Assembly (NCBI GenBank): GCA_022845895.1
Contig: AP025573.1
Coordinates: 2,514,501-2,578,500 of the forward strand
Reading direction: 5' to 3'
From: Lachnospiraceae bacterium
Lineage (GTDB): Bacteria; Bacillota; Clostridia; Lachnospirales; Lachnospiraceae
Length of the DNA: 64,000 nucleotides
Shown here: positions 50,574 through 60,031 of the stretch, piece by piece
Numbering within the stretch: the first letter of the stretch is position 1
Layout of the letters: each line of letters opens with the position of its first letter
Notes under the pieces: model-generated
Database searches by the model: none
Told to the model about the DNA's origin: nothing
Seen by the model: only the letters and a program-made list of their open reading frames with translations
Program-made: the position numbers and the translations under genes

Positions 50574-51203
50574 CTAACGGATATGTTCCAATACGCCGCC
50601 GTATATCCTTTCCTTCATAATCCTGGCTTCCCGAATCAGCATATCTGCTTTCTCGTTCAGCTCCTCTGCCCGATTTCTGTCCTTCATCAGCTTCGTATTG
50701 ATGAATACATTCAGGGAGGCCCCATTAAGCGCCGCCTGGGCGAACAGGGCCCCTACGCCTACGTCACTTAGCGCTATCCTGCTGCCTTTCTCACCGAGCA
50801 CGCCGAGCAGGCATATCACTTCTGTCACCGTCTCCATAATCTCAAGCGGCACGATGCTTGCATCATACAGCGCCTGTTCCAGCACGTTCGCCTTTTCTTC
50901 TTTTTGCTCTTCTGTCTCTTTGGGCAGCCCGTAAGCTCTTGACAGAGGCTCGAACGCCTGCGCGTCCTTATCTGTAAGTTCCACCAGCCGTTCCCGCAAG
51001 ACTTCCAGCCTGTCTCTGACCGCCGCAACTTCTGCTTCCACATCCGCATACCTTTTCTTGCCGACCGTCAGGTTCGCCACCATCATGCCAAGGGCGGCGC
51101 CCAAGGCTCCCGCGGCAGCAGAGGCCCCTCCGCCGCCCGGCACCGGAGCGGCAGAAGAAAGAGCCTCGAGAAAATCCGTCGTCTTCATCTCCAGCATCAT
51201 CAT
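50574..51203 (-). CDS. fchA: Methenyl-THF cyclohydrolase / formimino-THF cyclodeaminase family (FchA)
   Basis: 209 residues of the FTCD_C fold, mostly helical, with the substrate loop APVPGGGGASAAAGALGAAL near residue 20 and a C-terminal helical bundle. FchA proteins interconvert 5,10-methenyl-THF and 10-formyl-THF. The gene sits between fhs and folD, exactly at that step of the pathway. It could also be a formimino-THF cyclodeaminase, but no formimidoyltransferase is adjacent. The ATG follows AAGGAGGAG. Confidence 0.88.
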   Translation of the reverse strand: MMMLEMKTTDFLEALSSAAPVPGGGGASAAAGALGAALGMMVANLTVGKKRYADVEAEVAAVRDRLEVLRERLVELTDKDAQAFEPLSRAYGLPKETEEQKEEKANVLEQALYDASIVPLEIMETVTEVICLLGVLGEKGSRIALSDVGVGALFAQAALNGASLNVFINTKLMKDRNRAEELNEKADMLIREARIMKERIYGGVLEHIR

Positions 51204-51216
51204 TCTTATCTCCTCC

Positions 51217-52896
51217 TTAGAACAGCCCGGATATCACGCCGTCCTCATCCACATCAATCTTCTCCGCAGACGGCACCTTCGGAAGCCCCGGCATCTTCAT
51301 GATATCACCTGTCAGCGCCACGAGGAAGCCGGCTCCTGCAGATGCGGCTATGTCCCGTATCGTAATACGGAAGCCTTCCGGCCTGCCGAGCTTTTTCGGG
51401 TCATCGGTCAGAGAATACTGGTTCTTTGCCATGCATACGGGAAGATTGCCAAGTCCGATGCTTTCCAGGTTCCTGATTTCTCTTATTGCCTTAGGTGTGT
51501 AGTCAACACCGTCCGCTCCATATACTTCACCGGCTATGGCCTCTATCTTATCCTGTATGGACGCTTCCGTATCGTATACGAACCGCATCGTGCTCTCCCC
51601 TTCGCAGAGACGGATTACTTCCTCCGCCAGTTCCCGGCCGCCGGCGCCGCCGCCAGCCCATACGTCGGACAATGCCACGTGAACCCCTAGCTCCCGGCAT
51701 TTTTCCCGTACAAGATCCAGCTCCCTCTGCGTGTCTGTCGGAAACTTGTTGATTGCCACTACGGCAGGCAGGCCGTATACTTTTGTTATATTCTCAATAT
51801 GCTTCAGCAGGTTCGGAATGCCCTTCTTAAGCGCATTCAGATTCTCCTCCTGCAAGTCCGCTTTCGCCACTCCCCCGTTGTATTTCAACGCCTTGATGGT
51901 CGCCACAAGAATCACGGCATTGGGGCGGAGGCCGGACATCCTGCATTTGATGTCCACGAACTTCTCAGCCCCCAGGTCTGCACCGAACCCTGCTTCCGTC
52001 ACCATGTAATCTGCCAGCTTCATGCCCATCTTCGTGGCGATGACGCTGTTGCATCCGTGTGCGATGTTGGCGAACGGTCCGCCGTGGATAAATGCCGGCG
52101 TCCCCTCCAGCGTCTGGACAAGATTCGGCTTCAGGGCATCCTTAAGAAGCGCCGCGACAGCTCCCTGTGCATTCAGGTCGCCTGCCGTCACAGGCTTTCC
52201 TGTCCTGGAATATGCAACGATGATTCTGGCTACCCTCTCCTTCAGGTCCGTGATATCCTTCGCAAGGCAGAATACTGCCATAATCTCAGAAGCGACCGTA
52301 ATGTCAAAGCCGTCCTGTCTCGTCACCCCGTCCGCTTTTGAACCGAGCCCGTCCACGATGCTTCTGAGCTGGCGGTCGTTCATGTCCACGCATCTTCTCC
52401 ACGTCACCTTGTTCGTGTCGATATCCAGTGCATTGCCCTGATGGATATGATTATCCAGCATGGCGGCTATAAGATTATTGGCAGCCCCGATGGCGTGCAG
52501 GTCTCCGGTAAAGTGGAGATTGATATCTTCCATCGGTACGACCTGTGCATAGCCGCCTCCCGCCGCGCCGCCTTTGACTCCGAATACCGGTCCAAGCGAC
52601 GGTTCCCTTAAAGCGACCATCGTCTTTTTGCCAAGACGGTTCATGGCGTCTGCCACGCCAATGGTGGTCGTCGTCTTTCCTTCTCCTGCCGGAGTCGGAT
52701 TGATTGCCGTCACTAGCACCAGCTTTGCGTCTGGGCGGTCCGCCAGCTCATCCGTGTAATAGCGATAGTCGATCTTAGCCTTATATCTCCCGTAGTTCTC
52801 TATATATCTGTCCGGAATCCCAATAGAGGCGGCAATATCATTAATTCTTTTCATCTTTGCATCCTGGGCAATTTCAATATCACTTTTATATCCCAT
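51217..52896 (-). CDS. fhs: Formate-tetrahydrofolate ligase
   Basis: 559 residues, the usual length. The ATP-binding loop [14 protein letters not shown] lies near residue 65, followed by [20 protein letters not shown] and [13 protein letters not shown]. It activates formate with ATP to give 10-formyl-THF. It is the first gene of fhs-fchA-folD-FNT. The 72-bp gap to lpdA is AT-rich with two CATATTAT direct repeats and could hold its own promoter, so it may be transcribed independently of the gcv genes or by readthrough. Confidence 0.97.
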   Translation of the reverse strand: MGYKSDIEIAQDAKMKRINDIAASIGIPDRYIENYGRYKAKIDYRYYTDELADRPDAKLVLVTAINPTPAGEGKTTTTIGVADAMNRLGKKTMVALREPSLGPVFGVKGGAAGGGYAQVVPMEDINLHFTGDLHAIGAANNLIAAMLDNHIHQGNALDIDTNKVTWRRCVDMNDRQLRSIVDGLGSKADGVTRQDGFDITVASEIMAVFCLAKDITDLKERVARIIVAYSRTGKPVTAGDLNAQGAVAALLKDALKPNLVQTLEGTPAFIHGGPFANIAHGCNSVIATKMGMKLADYMVTEAGFGADLGAEKFVDIKCRMSGLRPNAVILVATIKALKYNGGVAKADLQEENLNALKKGIPNLLKHIENITKVYGLPAVVAINKFPTDTQRELDLVREKCRELGVHVALSDVWAGGGAGGRELAEEVIRLCEGESTMRFVYDTEASIQDKIEAIAGEVYGADGVDYTPKAIREIRNLESIGLGNLPVCMAKNQYSLTDDPKKLGRPEGFRITIRDIAASAGAGFLVALTGDIMKMPGLPKVPSAEKIDVDEDGVISGLF

Positions 52897-52968
52897 CTTT
52901 CTATCCCTTACACCTTATGGCAGATGTATTATCCTTTCTATAATATGCTTTACATAATATGTCCTGTA

Positions 52969-54378
52969 CTATCGCCTCCGTGGGACGACATGGATGGCTT
53001 CTCCAAATACTTCCTCCAGAGCCTCGCCGGCCCCTTCATTGTAAGTCGGGTGTGCACGCATCCCTTTCAATAGCTGCTCCACGGTCAGCCTGTTGGCAAT
53101 GGCCGTCGTGAATTCACCAATCATATCCGTGGCTCTCGCACACATCATTTGAGCGCCTAAGATAACTCCTGTATGAGCCTCTGCAACCACTTTGATAAAG
53201 CCCCGTTCTTCCTTTGTGATGAGAGATTTTCCGTTGGCGCTCATGATGAATTTGCCTGTCTTGATCTCGCACCTTTTATCTCTGGCCTCTTCCTCTGTCA
53301 TGCCGACCGACGCGATCTCCGGCTCCGTGTATACGCAGCCGGGGATTACGCCCAGGTCCACGGACGGGCTCCTCCCGGCTATGATATCCGCTACATACAT
53401 CCCCTGTGCGGCGGCGGTATGGGCGAGCTGCGTACCCTTTATCAGATCGCCCACCGCATAGACGCCGTCCATGTCTGTGCAGAACCTGTCATCCACCACG
53501 ATTCTTCCTCTATCCAGGCGGATACCCGTACCCTCTTCCAGAAGGTCATCCGTATCCGGACAGCGGCCAACTGCACACAGCACATACCGGGCGGAACTTC
53601 TTACTTCCTGCCCCTTTTCTTCAAATGCGCAAACGAGATGCTCTCCCTCTTTCTCGATACGCTTTACCGATGCTCCTGTGTGGATATCCAGCCCCCGTTT
53701 TTTCATAAGCATCTTCAGATTCTGGGATATCTCCTTATCCATGTTCGGCACAAGGCGCGGAAGCGCCTCCACGACGGCAACCTTGCTGCCAAGGGCCAGA
53801 TACACGGTCGCAAATTCCATGCTGATAACACCGCCCCCGATTATGAGCAGGCTATCCGGCACTTCCGCAAGCTTGAACAGCCCATCGCTCGTCAGCACCC
53901 CTTCCAGGTCCATTCCAGGGATGGGCGGCAGCATGGGCTTTGACCCGGCCGCCAGCAGCACATGCCGGGCCTCATAGACTTGTGCTGCCCCACTTGCGTC
54001 TATGACCCTGACTTCCCGGTCACCCGTAAGCGTCCCTTTTCCATATATCACCGTCACCTTATTCGCCTTGAGGAGCTGTTCTACCCCCTTACAGAGCTGG
54101 TCTGTCGTCTCTTCCTTGTAGGCCAGGATCTTACCGTAATCATAGGCGACCCCGGAAGCTGTCACCCCGAACGTCCCGCCCGAAAGCATCTCCTGGTACA
54201 AAGAAGATGCGTGAATCATAGCCTTTGCCGGGATACAGCCCCGGTTCAGGCAAGTACCGCCGACCCGTCCGGCCTCTACGACCGCTGTCTTAAGCCCGTT
54301 CTTTGCCGCTCTGATTGCAGCTGTATATCCTCCGGGCCCTGCACCAATTATAATCAAATCAAATGTATCTTCTGCCAT
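52969..54378 (-). CDS. lpdA: Dihydrolipoyl dehydrogenase (L protein)
   Basis: 469 residues from the ATG at 54378 (AAGGAGG site); an upstream in-frame start has no such site. FAD-binding GAGPGGYTAAIRA, redox disulfide GGTCLNRGCIPAK, NAD-binding GGGVISMEFA and the C-terminal HAHPTYNE-like motif (MRAHPTYNEGAGEALEE) with the catalytic His. It reoxidises the dihydrolipoyl group of GcvH. It lies downstream of lplA in the glycine-cleavage operon, so it probably serves GcvH specifically. Confidence 0.95.
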   Translation of the reverse strand: MAEDTFDLIIIGAGPGGYTAAIRAAKNGLKTAVVEAGRVGGTCLNRGCIPAKAMIHASSLYQEMLSGGTFGVTASGVAYDYGKILAYKEETTDQLCKGVEQLLKANKVTVIYGKGTLTGDREVRVIDASGAAQVYEARHVLLAAGSKPMLPPIPGMDLEGVLTSDGLFKLAEVPDSLLIIGGGVISMEFATVYLALGSKVAVVEALPRLVPNMDKEISQNLKMLMKKRGLDIHTGASVKRIEKEGEHLVCAFEEKGQEVRSSARYVLCAVGRCPDTDDLLEEGTGIRLDRGRIVVDDRFCTDMDGVYAVGDLIKGTQLAHTAAAQGMYVADIIAGRSPSVDLGVIPGCVYTEPEIASVGMTEEEARDKRCEIKTGKFIMSANGKSLITKEERGFIKVVAEAHTGVILGAQMMCARATDMIGEFTTAIANRLTVEQLLKGMRAHPTYNEGAGEALEEVFGEAIHVVPRRR

Positions 54379-54392
54379 ATCATGCCTCCTTA

Positions 54393-55391
54393 TTAGAATT
54401 CTGCTGCCGACAGCCACGTGATGATATCCGCCAGCATCGCTTCTTCCTGCGCGTCATCGGACCAGAAGAGCCCCAGTTGCGCGCACACGGCGGTACGCCT
54501 GTATTCCAGGTTCTTCATGTATTCCGGGAGAGCAAGCATGAAGCCAGGCTTCATGGAATCCGACCAGACCGCCGCATCTGCTATCCTGCCGTTCTTCACC
54601 TTGAACTGAAGCGTCAGATTCCCCCACGGGAACCGGTGGGAGAGCTCATGCTCGAATTCCATCCTGCGTCCATAAGTCCAGTCCCAGGAAGCATATTTCT
54701 GCTCTGCCGCTTCCAGCTTCTCGCCTTCTAATTCCTTTTGCCTGCGAATCCCGCACTTTCTTCCATATACTTCCTCAAATGCCTGGCGCAGAGACTCTTT
54801 CAGCATGCCGATGGTCAGTTCCGGGCAGAACTGCTTCAGATTGACGACTCTTGACTTCACAGATTCCACACCCTTCGACTTCAGCTTCTCCTTTGACACG
54901 GTCAGATATTTTGACAATTCCCCGATATTGACATCCACCATCAGCGTGCCGTGATGATAACAGCAGGCTCCCTGCTCATAAAACGCATTGCCGGAGAACT
55001 TCTTTCCCTGCGCCAGTATGTCATTGCGTCCGGACTTTTCCGCCTCTATGCCAAGCTTCTGCACTGCCCGCACGATGACCTCCAGCTGTCTGTCCAGGTC
55101 ATAATTATCTTTACTCACAAGAAAGGTAAAGTTCAGGTTGCCCAGGTCATGATATACCGCGCCGCCTCCGGACAGGCGGCGCACAAGATACCCGCCGTCG
55201 TCCTTCAGCCTGCTGACAAGGCATTCCTTCCACGCATTCTGGTTCCGTCCGATGACGACCGTGTTGGCATTCTGCCAGAGGTACAGGATACATTCATCGC
55301 CGGCACAGCTTAAGAGAAGCCGCTCTTCCAATGCCAGATTCTTCCGGGGGTCGGTCTGCTCTGCCTCTATGTATGTGATTCGTTCCACCAT
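54393..55391 (-). CDS. lplA: Lipoate-protein ligase A
   Basis: 332 residues. The BPL/LplA catalytic fold shows ILYLWQNANTVVIGRNQNAW, the RRLSGGGAVYHDLGNLNF motif and the lysine-containing QGKKFSGNAFYE, followed by a C-terminal accessory domain (YGRRMEFEHELSHRFPWGN). It attaches scavenged lipoate to the GcvH lysine. Its place inside the gcv operon indicates that the host lipoylates GcvH by salvage. It starts 15 bases after gcvPB. Confidence 0.92.
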   Translation of the reverse strand: MVERITYIEAEQTDPRKNLALEERLLLSCAGDECILYLWQNANTVVIGRNQNAWKECLVSRLKDDGGYLVRRLSGGGAVYHDLGNLNFTFLVSKDNYDLDRQLEVIVRAVQKLGIEAEKSGRNDILAQGKKFSGNAFYEQGACCYHHGTLMVDVNIGELSKYLTVSKEKLKSKGVESVKSRVVNLKQFCPELTIGMLKESLRQAFEEVYGRKCGIRRQKELEGEKLEAAEQKYASWDWTYGRRMEFEHELSHRFPWGNLTLQFKVKNGRIADAAVWSDSMKPGFMLALPEYMKNLEYRRTAVCAQLGLFWSDDAQEEAMLADIITWLSAAEF

Positions 55392-55406
55392 ATATCCGTA
55401 TTCTCC

Positions 55407-56837
55407 CTATGCTTCAAAGTGATAACGAAGGACCGGATGCCTGGCGGCTCCCACCTCATCGAGCCGTGACACCGGCGTAGTAACCGGCGCGTCGTGCAGA
55501 CGCTGCACGTCTTCTTCTGCCTCATGATACAGCTTACGGAATACCTCTATCGCCCTGTCCAGCGTCTCTTTCGATTCTGTCTCGGTAGGCTCCGCCATCA
55601 GTGCCTCTTTTACAATAAGCGGGAAGTACATGGTAGGCGGATGAATGCCGTTGTCAAGAAGTCCCTTGGCGATATCTGTCGCGGCTGCTCCGGTCTTCTT
55701 TTTCAAGTCCTCCAGGCTCATGACAAATTCGTGCATACACACTTCGTCATAGGCCATCGTATACAAGTCTTTTAACTGGTGCATCATGTAGTTCGCGTTC
55801 AATACCGCATTCTGGCTTGCCTCCCGGACTCCATCCCTTCCAAGTGTGAGCATATAAGCCAGGGCCCGTACGACGACGAGGAAATTCCCGTAGAAGCTCT
55901 TCATCTCACCGATGCTCTGCTCCGGCCTGATAAAGGACAGCCGCTCTTTTCCGTCCACGAGTACGGAAGGAAGGAACGGGACGAGAAATTCCTTACAGCC
56001 TACCGGACCGCTTCCCGGCCCTCCTCCACCGTGAGGTGTGGAAAATGTCTTGTGCAGATTCAGATGGATGACGTCAAAGCCCATATCTCCCGGCCTTACT
56101 ATACCCATCACCGCATTCAGGTTGGCTCCGTCATAATAGTTCAGGCCGCCGCAGCTATGGATAATCTCTGTAATCTCCAGTATATTCTTGTCGAACAGGC
56201 CTACCGTATTCGGATTGGTCAGCATCAGACCCGCTATGTCGTCTCCTGCCGCCTCCTTAAGCTTCGCAATATCCACGCATCCGTCCGGGCCGGAGGGCAC
56301 GCTCACGACAGAATAGCCGGCCATAGTGGCGCTTGCCGGATTCGTGCCATGTGCCGAATCGGGAACGATAATCTTCGTTCGCTTCTTATCTCCTCTGCTT
56401 TCATGGTATGCCTTGATCAGCAGAAGGCCTGTAAATTCTCCGTGCGACCCTGCCGCAGGCTGCATCGTCATGCGGTCCATCCTCGTAATCTCACAGAGGT
56501 ACTCCTCCGCAGTCCGGATGACTTCAAGACATCCCTGTACCGTTTGTTCCGGCTGCAGCGGATGAACCTCTGTAAAGCCGGGAAGTTCGGCCATGTCATT
56601 GTTGATTTTCGGGTTGTACTTCATCGTACAGGAGCCAAGGGGATAGAATCCATCGTTGACTCCGTGGGATTTCTTCGCCAGCTCCGTGTAATGCCTGCTC
56701 AAATCATTTTCCGACATCTCCGGCAGATGCAGCGCCATCTTCCGCCTGTCTTTTTCTGCAGGTTCCACTACCGGCACGTCACATGCCGGAAGCAGATCCA
56801 TGCCTCTGCCCGGTCTGCTTTTTTCAAATATAAGCAT
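55407..56837 (-). CDS. gcvPB: Glycine dehydrogenase (decarboxylating) subunit 2
   Basis: 476 residues, the C-terminal half of P protein. The PLP-binding lysine is in HLNLHKTFSTPHGGGGPG, with GSCTMKYNPKIN and AAGSHGEFTGLL near the N-terminus. With GcvPA it decarboxylates glycine and transfers aminomethyl to lipoyl-GcvH, or runs in reverse. The start overlaps the gcvPA stop region with an AAGGAGG site, so the two subunits are coupled. Confidence 0.97.
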   Translation of the reverse strand: MLIFEKSRPGRGMDLLPACDVPVVEPAEKDRRKMALHLPEMSENDLSRHYTELAKKSHGVNDGFYPLGSCTMKYNPKINNDMAELPGFTEVHPLQPEQTVQGCLEVIRTAEEYLCEITRMDRMTMQPAAGSHGEFTGLLLIKAYHESRGDKKRTKIIVPDSAHGTNPASATMAGYSVVSVPSGPDGCVDIAKLKEAAGDDIAGLMLTNPNTVGLFDKNILEITEIIHSCGGLNYYDGANLNAVMGIVRPGDMGFDVIHLNLHKTFSTPHGGGGPGSGPVGCKEFLVPFLPSVLVDGKERLSFIRPEQSIGEMKSFYGNFLVVVRALAYMLTLGRDGVREASQNAVLNANYMMHQLKDLYTMAYDEVCMHEFVMSLEDLKKKTGAAATDIAKGLLDNGIHPPTMYFPLIVKEALMAEPTETESKETLDRAIEVFRKLYHEAEEDVQRLHDAPVTTPVSRLDEVGAARHPVLRYHFEA

Positions 56838-58151
56838 CTACTGCACCTCCTTCAAAATACGGACCACCCTGTCGATCTCTTCTTTTGTGTTCATCTCCGT
56901 ACAGCACCAGAGTATCTTTCCGTCCGCAAGTGGATAACCTCCGAGAATCCCTTCCTTTTCCAATGCTTCCAGTGCTCTTTGCGCCGGCACGTCTGAGCCC
57001 GTGACAAATTCATGGAAGAACTCTGCCTTGTTCAGAGTCTTATAACCGATCGCGTCAAGCTCTGCTGCCATATAATGTGCCTTAGACATGCACTGCCGCG
57101 CAGCCTTCTGTATGCCCTCCTGTCCCATCGCCGCCAGATATACGCCCACTCCGAGTGCACAGAGTGCCTGGTTGGAACAGATGTTGCTGGACGCCTTCTC
57201 CCGCCGGATATGCTGCTCTCTCGCCTGAAGCGTCAATACATACCCTGTATTCCCATTAGAATCTTTCGTCTCGCCAACGATGCGGCCTGGAAGCTTCCTT
57301 GTCATCCCTTCTACGCAAGTCATAAAGCCAAGATACGGTCCGCCAAACCCAAGCATAAGCCCAAGCGGCTGCCCTTCTCCGACTGCCACATCGGCACCGT
57401 ACTCCCTCGGCGTCTTCAGGACGCCAAGCGATATAGGATTCACACCCATGACATATCTGGCACCCGCGCTGTGGGCAATCTCGCCTGCCTTTGCAGCATC
57501 TTCCAGATTGCCGTAATAATTCGGATGCTGGATATAGACGCAGGCTGTCTGCGCGTCAATATGCTCTTCCAGCCAGGACAGGTCTGTTACGCCGTCTGCC
57601 TCCGGTATCACTTCCAGCTCCATCTCGTTGCCGAAGCAATAGGTCCTGACCGTCTCCAGTACATACGGCGGCGCCGCTGCCGACACAAATGCTTTCTTCC
57701 GCTTCCGTTCCCGGCACATGGCAACCCCTTCCGCAGCGGCTGACGCTCCGTCATAGACCGAAGCGTTGGAGGCGTCCATACCGGTCAGGTCACAGATCAT
57801 CGTCTGATATTCGTAAATCGACTGGAGAATTCCCTGGCTGATCTCGGCCTGGTACGGTGTGTAGGCCGTCATCAGGTTCTCTTTTGAAGTGACGCTTTTC
57901 ACGATGGCCGGTATAAAATGGCGGTATGCACCGGCCCCTCTGAAAATGCTAGGAAATACCGTGTTTTTTGCAGCCATCTGCTGCATCCTTCTTCGGACCT
58001 CCAATTCGGACATGCCTTCGGGCAGATCCAGGGTGCCCTTTACTTTTACTTCATCCGGAATGTGGATGAATAAATCCTCCATAGAAGAAAAGCCAATTTC
58101 ATTCAGCATGGCTTTCTGCTCTTCTCTGGTGTTTGGAACGTATGAGCCCAT
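56838..58151 (-). CDS. gcvPA: Glycine dehydrogenase (decarboxylating) subunit 1
   Basis: 437 residues, the N-terminal half of P protein. Conserved segments are GAGAYRHFIPAIVKSV, YTPYQAEISQGILQSIYEYQ, the DASNASVYDGASAAAE loop and REQHIRREKASSNICSNQAL. It forms the heterotetramer with GcvPB. It follows gcvH by 12 bases with a strong AAGGAGGTG site. Confidence 0.97.
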   Translation of the reverse strand: MGSYVPNTREEQKAMLNEIGFSSMEDLFIHIPDEVKVKGTLDLPEGMSELEVRRRMQQMAAKNTVFPSIFRGAGAYRHFIPAIVKSVTSKENLMTAYTPYQAEISQGILQSIYEYQTMICDLTGMDASNASVYDGASAAAEGVAMCRERKRKKAFVSAAAPPYVLETVRTYCFGNEMELEVIPEADGVTDLSWLEEHIDAQTACVYIQHPNYYGNLEDAAKAGEIAHSAGARYVMGVNPISLGVLKTPREYGADVAVGEGQPLGLMLGFGGPYLGFMTCVEGMTRKLPGRIVGETKDSNGNTGYVLTLQAREQHIRREKASSNICSNQALCALGVGVYLAAMGQEGIQKAARQCMSKAHYMAAELDAIGYKTLNKAEFFHEFVTGSDVPAQRALEALEKEGILGGYPLADGKILWCCTEMNTKEEIDRVVRILKEVQ

Positions 58152-58163
58152 AGGAACACCTCC

Positions 58164-58544
58164 TTACTCTTTCTCGCTCTCGACTAATGCTTCATACTCT
58201 TTTGCTGATAATAATTCTTCCTTTTCAGACACGTCCTTCACTTTTACGAACCATGCCTCGTAAGGTGATTCGTTGATACGTTCCGGGGCGTCCAGCAGTT
58301 CTTCATTGACCTCGCTCACAACGCCAGATACCGGCGCGTATACATCTGAGACTGCCTTGACAGATTCCACGTCTGCAAAAGGCTCTCCCACCGTTATCTC
58401 ATCCCCCTCCTCCGGGAGGTTGACAAATACAAGGTCGCCAAGCTCAGACTGTGCATAGTCTGTCAGGCCTATCACGAACACTCCGTCTTCTTCTTTTACC
58501 CATTCATGTGATTTGGAATACAATACTCCTTGCTCTAATTTCAT
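58164..58544 (-). CDS. gcvH: Glycine cleavage system H protein
   Basis: 126 residues. Lipoyl-carrier fold with [20 protein letters not shown] at the N-terminus, [12 protein letters not shown], and the lipoylated lysine in [17 protein letters not shown]. It shuttles the aminomethyl group and reducing equivalents between P, T and L proteins. It is second in the operon, 42 bases after gcvT. Confidence 0.97.
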   Translation of the reverse strand: MKLEQGVLYSKSHEWVKEEDGVFVIGLTDYAQSELGDLVFVNLPEEGDEITVGEPFADVESVKAVSDVYAPVSGVVSEVNEELLDAPERINESPYEAWFVKVKDVSEKEELLSAKEYEALVESEKE

Positions 58545-58586
58545 AACTATCCATTCCTTTCTTTTTCTATCTTTCCTGTCATCCGT

Positions 58587-59675
58587 CTACTTGTTTCTTT
58601 TATAAAAGGGAAGTGCCGTAATCTCTGCTTCAACCATACGGCCCCGCACTTCTGCCGCTACCTTTGTGCCCGGTTCCGTATATTCTGCCTCGAGAAGCGC
58701 CATGGCAACGGGATAGCCAAGATATGGACAGTGCGTGCCGGACGTCGTATGTCCGATTACGGTATCGCCCACATATACATCCTGATGCTCCCGGATGATT
58801 CCCCGTCCGGTCACTTTAAGCCCTACACGCTTTCTCTTTGGCTCTCCTAGCTTCTCCATGGCTTTCTTGCCGATAAAGTCCTCCTTGGCCATCTTGACTG
58901 CGAATGTAAGCCCCGTCTCAAGCGGCGTCACCTCTTCGTCCATCTCATGTCCGTAGAGCGGCATGGCCGCTTCCATGCGCAGCGTGTCCCTGGCCCCCAG
59001 TCCGCAAGGAATCAGTCCGTCTTCCTTTCCGGTTTCCAGCAGAAGATTCCACATCTGCTCTGCTTTCCCACTGTCCAGATACAATTCCACTCCATCTTCT
59101 CCTGTATATCCCGTCTTTGATATGATGCAGGGAATCCCGCCCGCCTCCGCCTCGAACACCGCATGGTAATACTTCTGCGGAATGCACGCTTCCTCCGTAA
59201 TCCTGCGGAGGATATCCATGGCCCTTGGCCCCTGGAGCGCAAGCTGCGCATACCGTTCGGAGACATCGGTGAACGTAACCTCGCCCGACTGGTGTGCCAC
59301 CATCCATTCATAATCCTTATCTTTGTTTGCGGCATTGACTACGATAAAGTAACGTTCCTCTCCTTCTTTGTAGACAATCAGGTCGTCTACGGTCCCGCCA
59401 TTCTCATTGCACATCGGACTGTACCTCGCCTGCCCGATTGCCATCCCTTCAAAGTTGTTCGTAAGCAGCATCTGCAGATTGGAAAGTGCATCCCTGCCCT
59501 CACACCGTATCTCTCCCATGTGGGAGACATCGAACAGCCCTGCCTGCGTCCGCACTGCCATGTGCTCTTTCATCACCCCGGTGCCATACTGCACGGGAAG
59601 TATGTATCCGGCAAACGGGACCATCTTCCCGCCTGCCTGCACATGCGCTTCGTAAAGCGGCGTCTTTCGCTCCAT
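58587..59675 (-). CDS. gcvT: Aminomethyltransferase (T protein)
   Basis: 362 residues. Folate-binding GcvT fold with FDVSHMGEIRCEG, TVDDLIVYKEGEERYFIVVN (the conserved Asp of DDL), ISKTGYTGEDGVELY and the C-terminal barrel domain ending AEITALPFYKRNK. It moves the methylene group between GcvH and tetrahydrofolate, linking this operon to the fhs-fchA-folD genes. It is the first gene after the glycine riboswitch. Confidence 0.97.
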   Translation of the reverse strand: MERKTPLYEAHVQAGGKMVPFAGYILPVQYGTGVMKEHMAVRTQAGLFDVSHMGEIRCEGRDALSNLQMLLTNNFEGMAIGQARYSPMCNENGGTVDDLIVYKEGEERYFIVVNAANKDKDYEWMVAHQSGEVTFTDVSERYAQLALQGPRAMDILRRITEEACIPQKYYHAVFEAEAGGIPCIISKTGYTGEDGVELYLDSGKAEQMWNLLLETGKEDGLIPCGLGARDTLRMEAAMPLYGHEMDEEVTPLETGLTFAVKMAKEDFIGKKAMEKLGEPKRKRVGLKVTGRGIIREHQDVYVGDTVIGHTTSGTHCPYLGYPVAMALLEAEYTEPGTKVAAEVRGRMVEAEITALPFYKRNK

Positions 59676-59766
59676 ATCCCTACCTCCTTCATAGTCTGTA
59701 TCGATTGACTTTTACAAGTTCATACCGGCGATGGAACGCTCGACTTCTGCCCCCGATGATGCAAAA

Positions 59767-59809
59767 AGGGGCAAATATAAATATCACACTGATATCCATA
59801 CTCACCCCT
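59767..59809 (-). terminator. Expression-platform terminator of the glycine riboswitch
   Basis: AGGGG/CCCCT outer stem around an inner GATATCA/TGATATT stem, followed directly by TTTTT on the minus strand. It begins five bases after the aptamer, so glycine binding can plausibly decide readthrough into gcvT. Confidence 0.6.
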
Positions 59810-59813
59810 GTCA

Positions 59814-59905
59814 TCCAGAGTATCGTCCGAACTTAATTCCTTTGCCTGAGAGTTTCGGTCATCCCTTTCCCCTTCGGCGCTATCACACAGATAGACTCTC
59901 TTAAA
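59814..59905 (-). ncRNA. Glycine riboswitch (single aptamer with ghost element)
   Basis: Minus-strand landmarks match the glycine aptamer: P1 GAGAGT with ACTCTC, P2 CTATC/GATAG, the core GCGCCGAAGGGG and CTCTCAGGCAAAGGA, then GGACGATACTCTGG at the 3' side. Only one full aptamer is visible, and the 3' ACTCTGG part resembles the ghost aptamer of singlet riboswitches. It controls the gcv operon, most probably as an on-switch for glycine excess. Confidence 0.92.
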
Positions 59906-59934
59906 TCCATCACCCGATATATGAAACTACTTTG

Positions 59935-59963
59935 ATTATAACGGGCTTTAAATTATCTGTCAA
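59935..59963 (-). promoter_or_regulatory. Promoter of the gcv operon
   Basis: TTGACA (59958-59963), exactly 17 bases, TATAAT (59935-59940): a perfect consensus promoter that places the start site near 59927, about 20 bases before the riboswitch aptamer. Confidence 0.88.
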
Positions 59964-60031
59964 TAATTGTTTTTTTATTAACATTTCGCTCAATTGATTT
60001 ATATTTCACATAATTGTCTATATGTTATCAA

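Noticed and set aside
55779-56996. 405-codon plus-strand open frame across gcvPB
   Set aside because: It is an antisense shadow of the GcvPB gene, rich in Cys, His and Arg, with no family resemblance.
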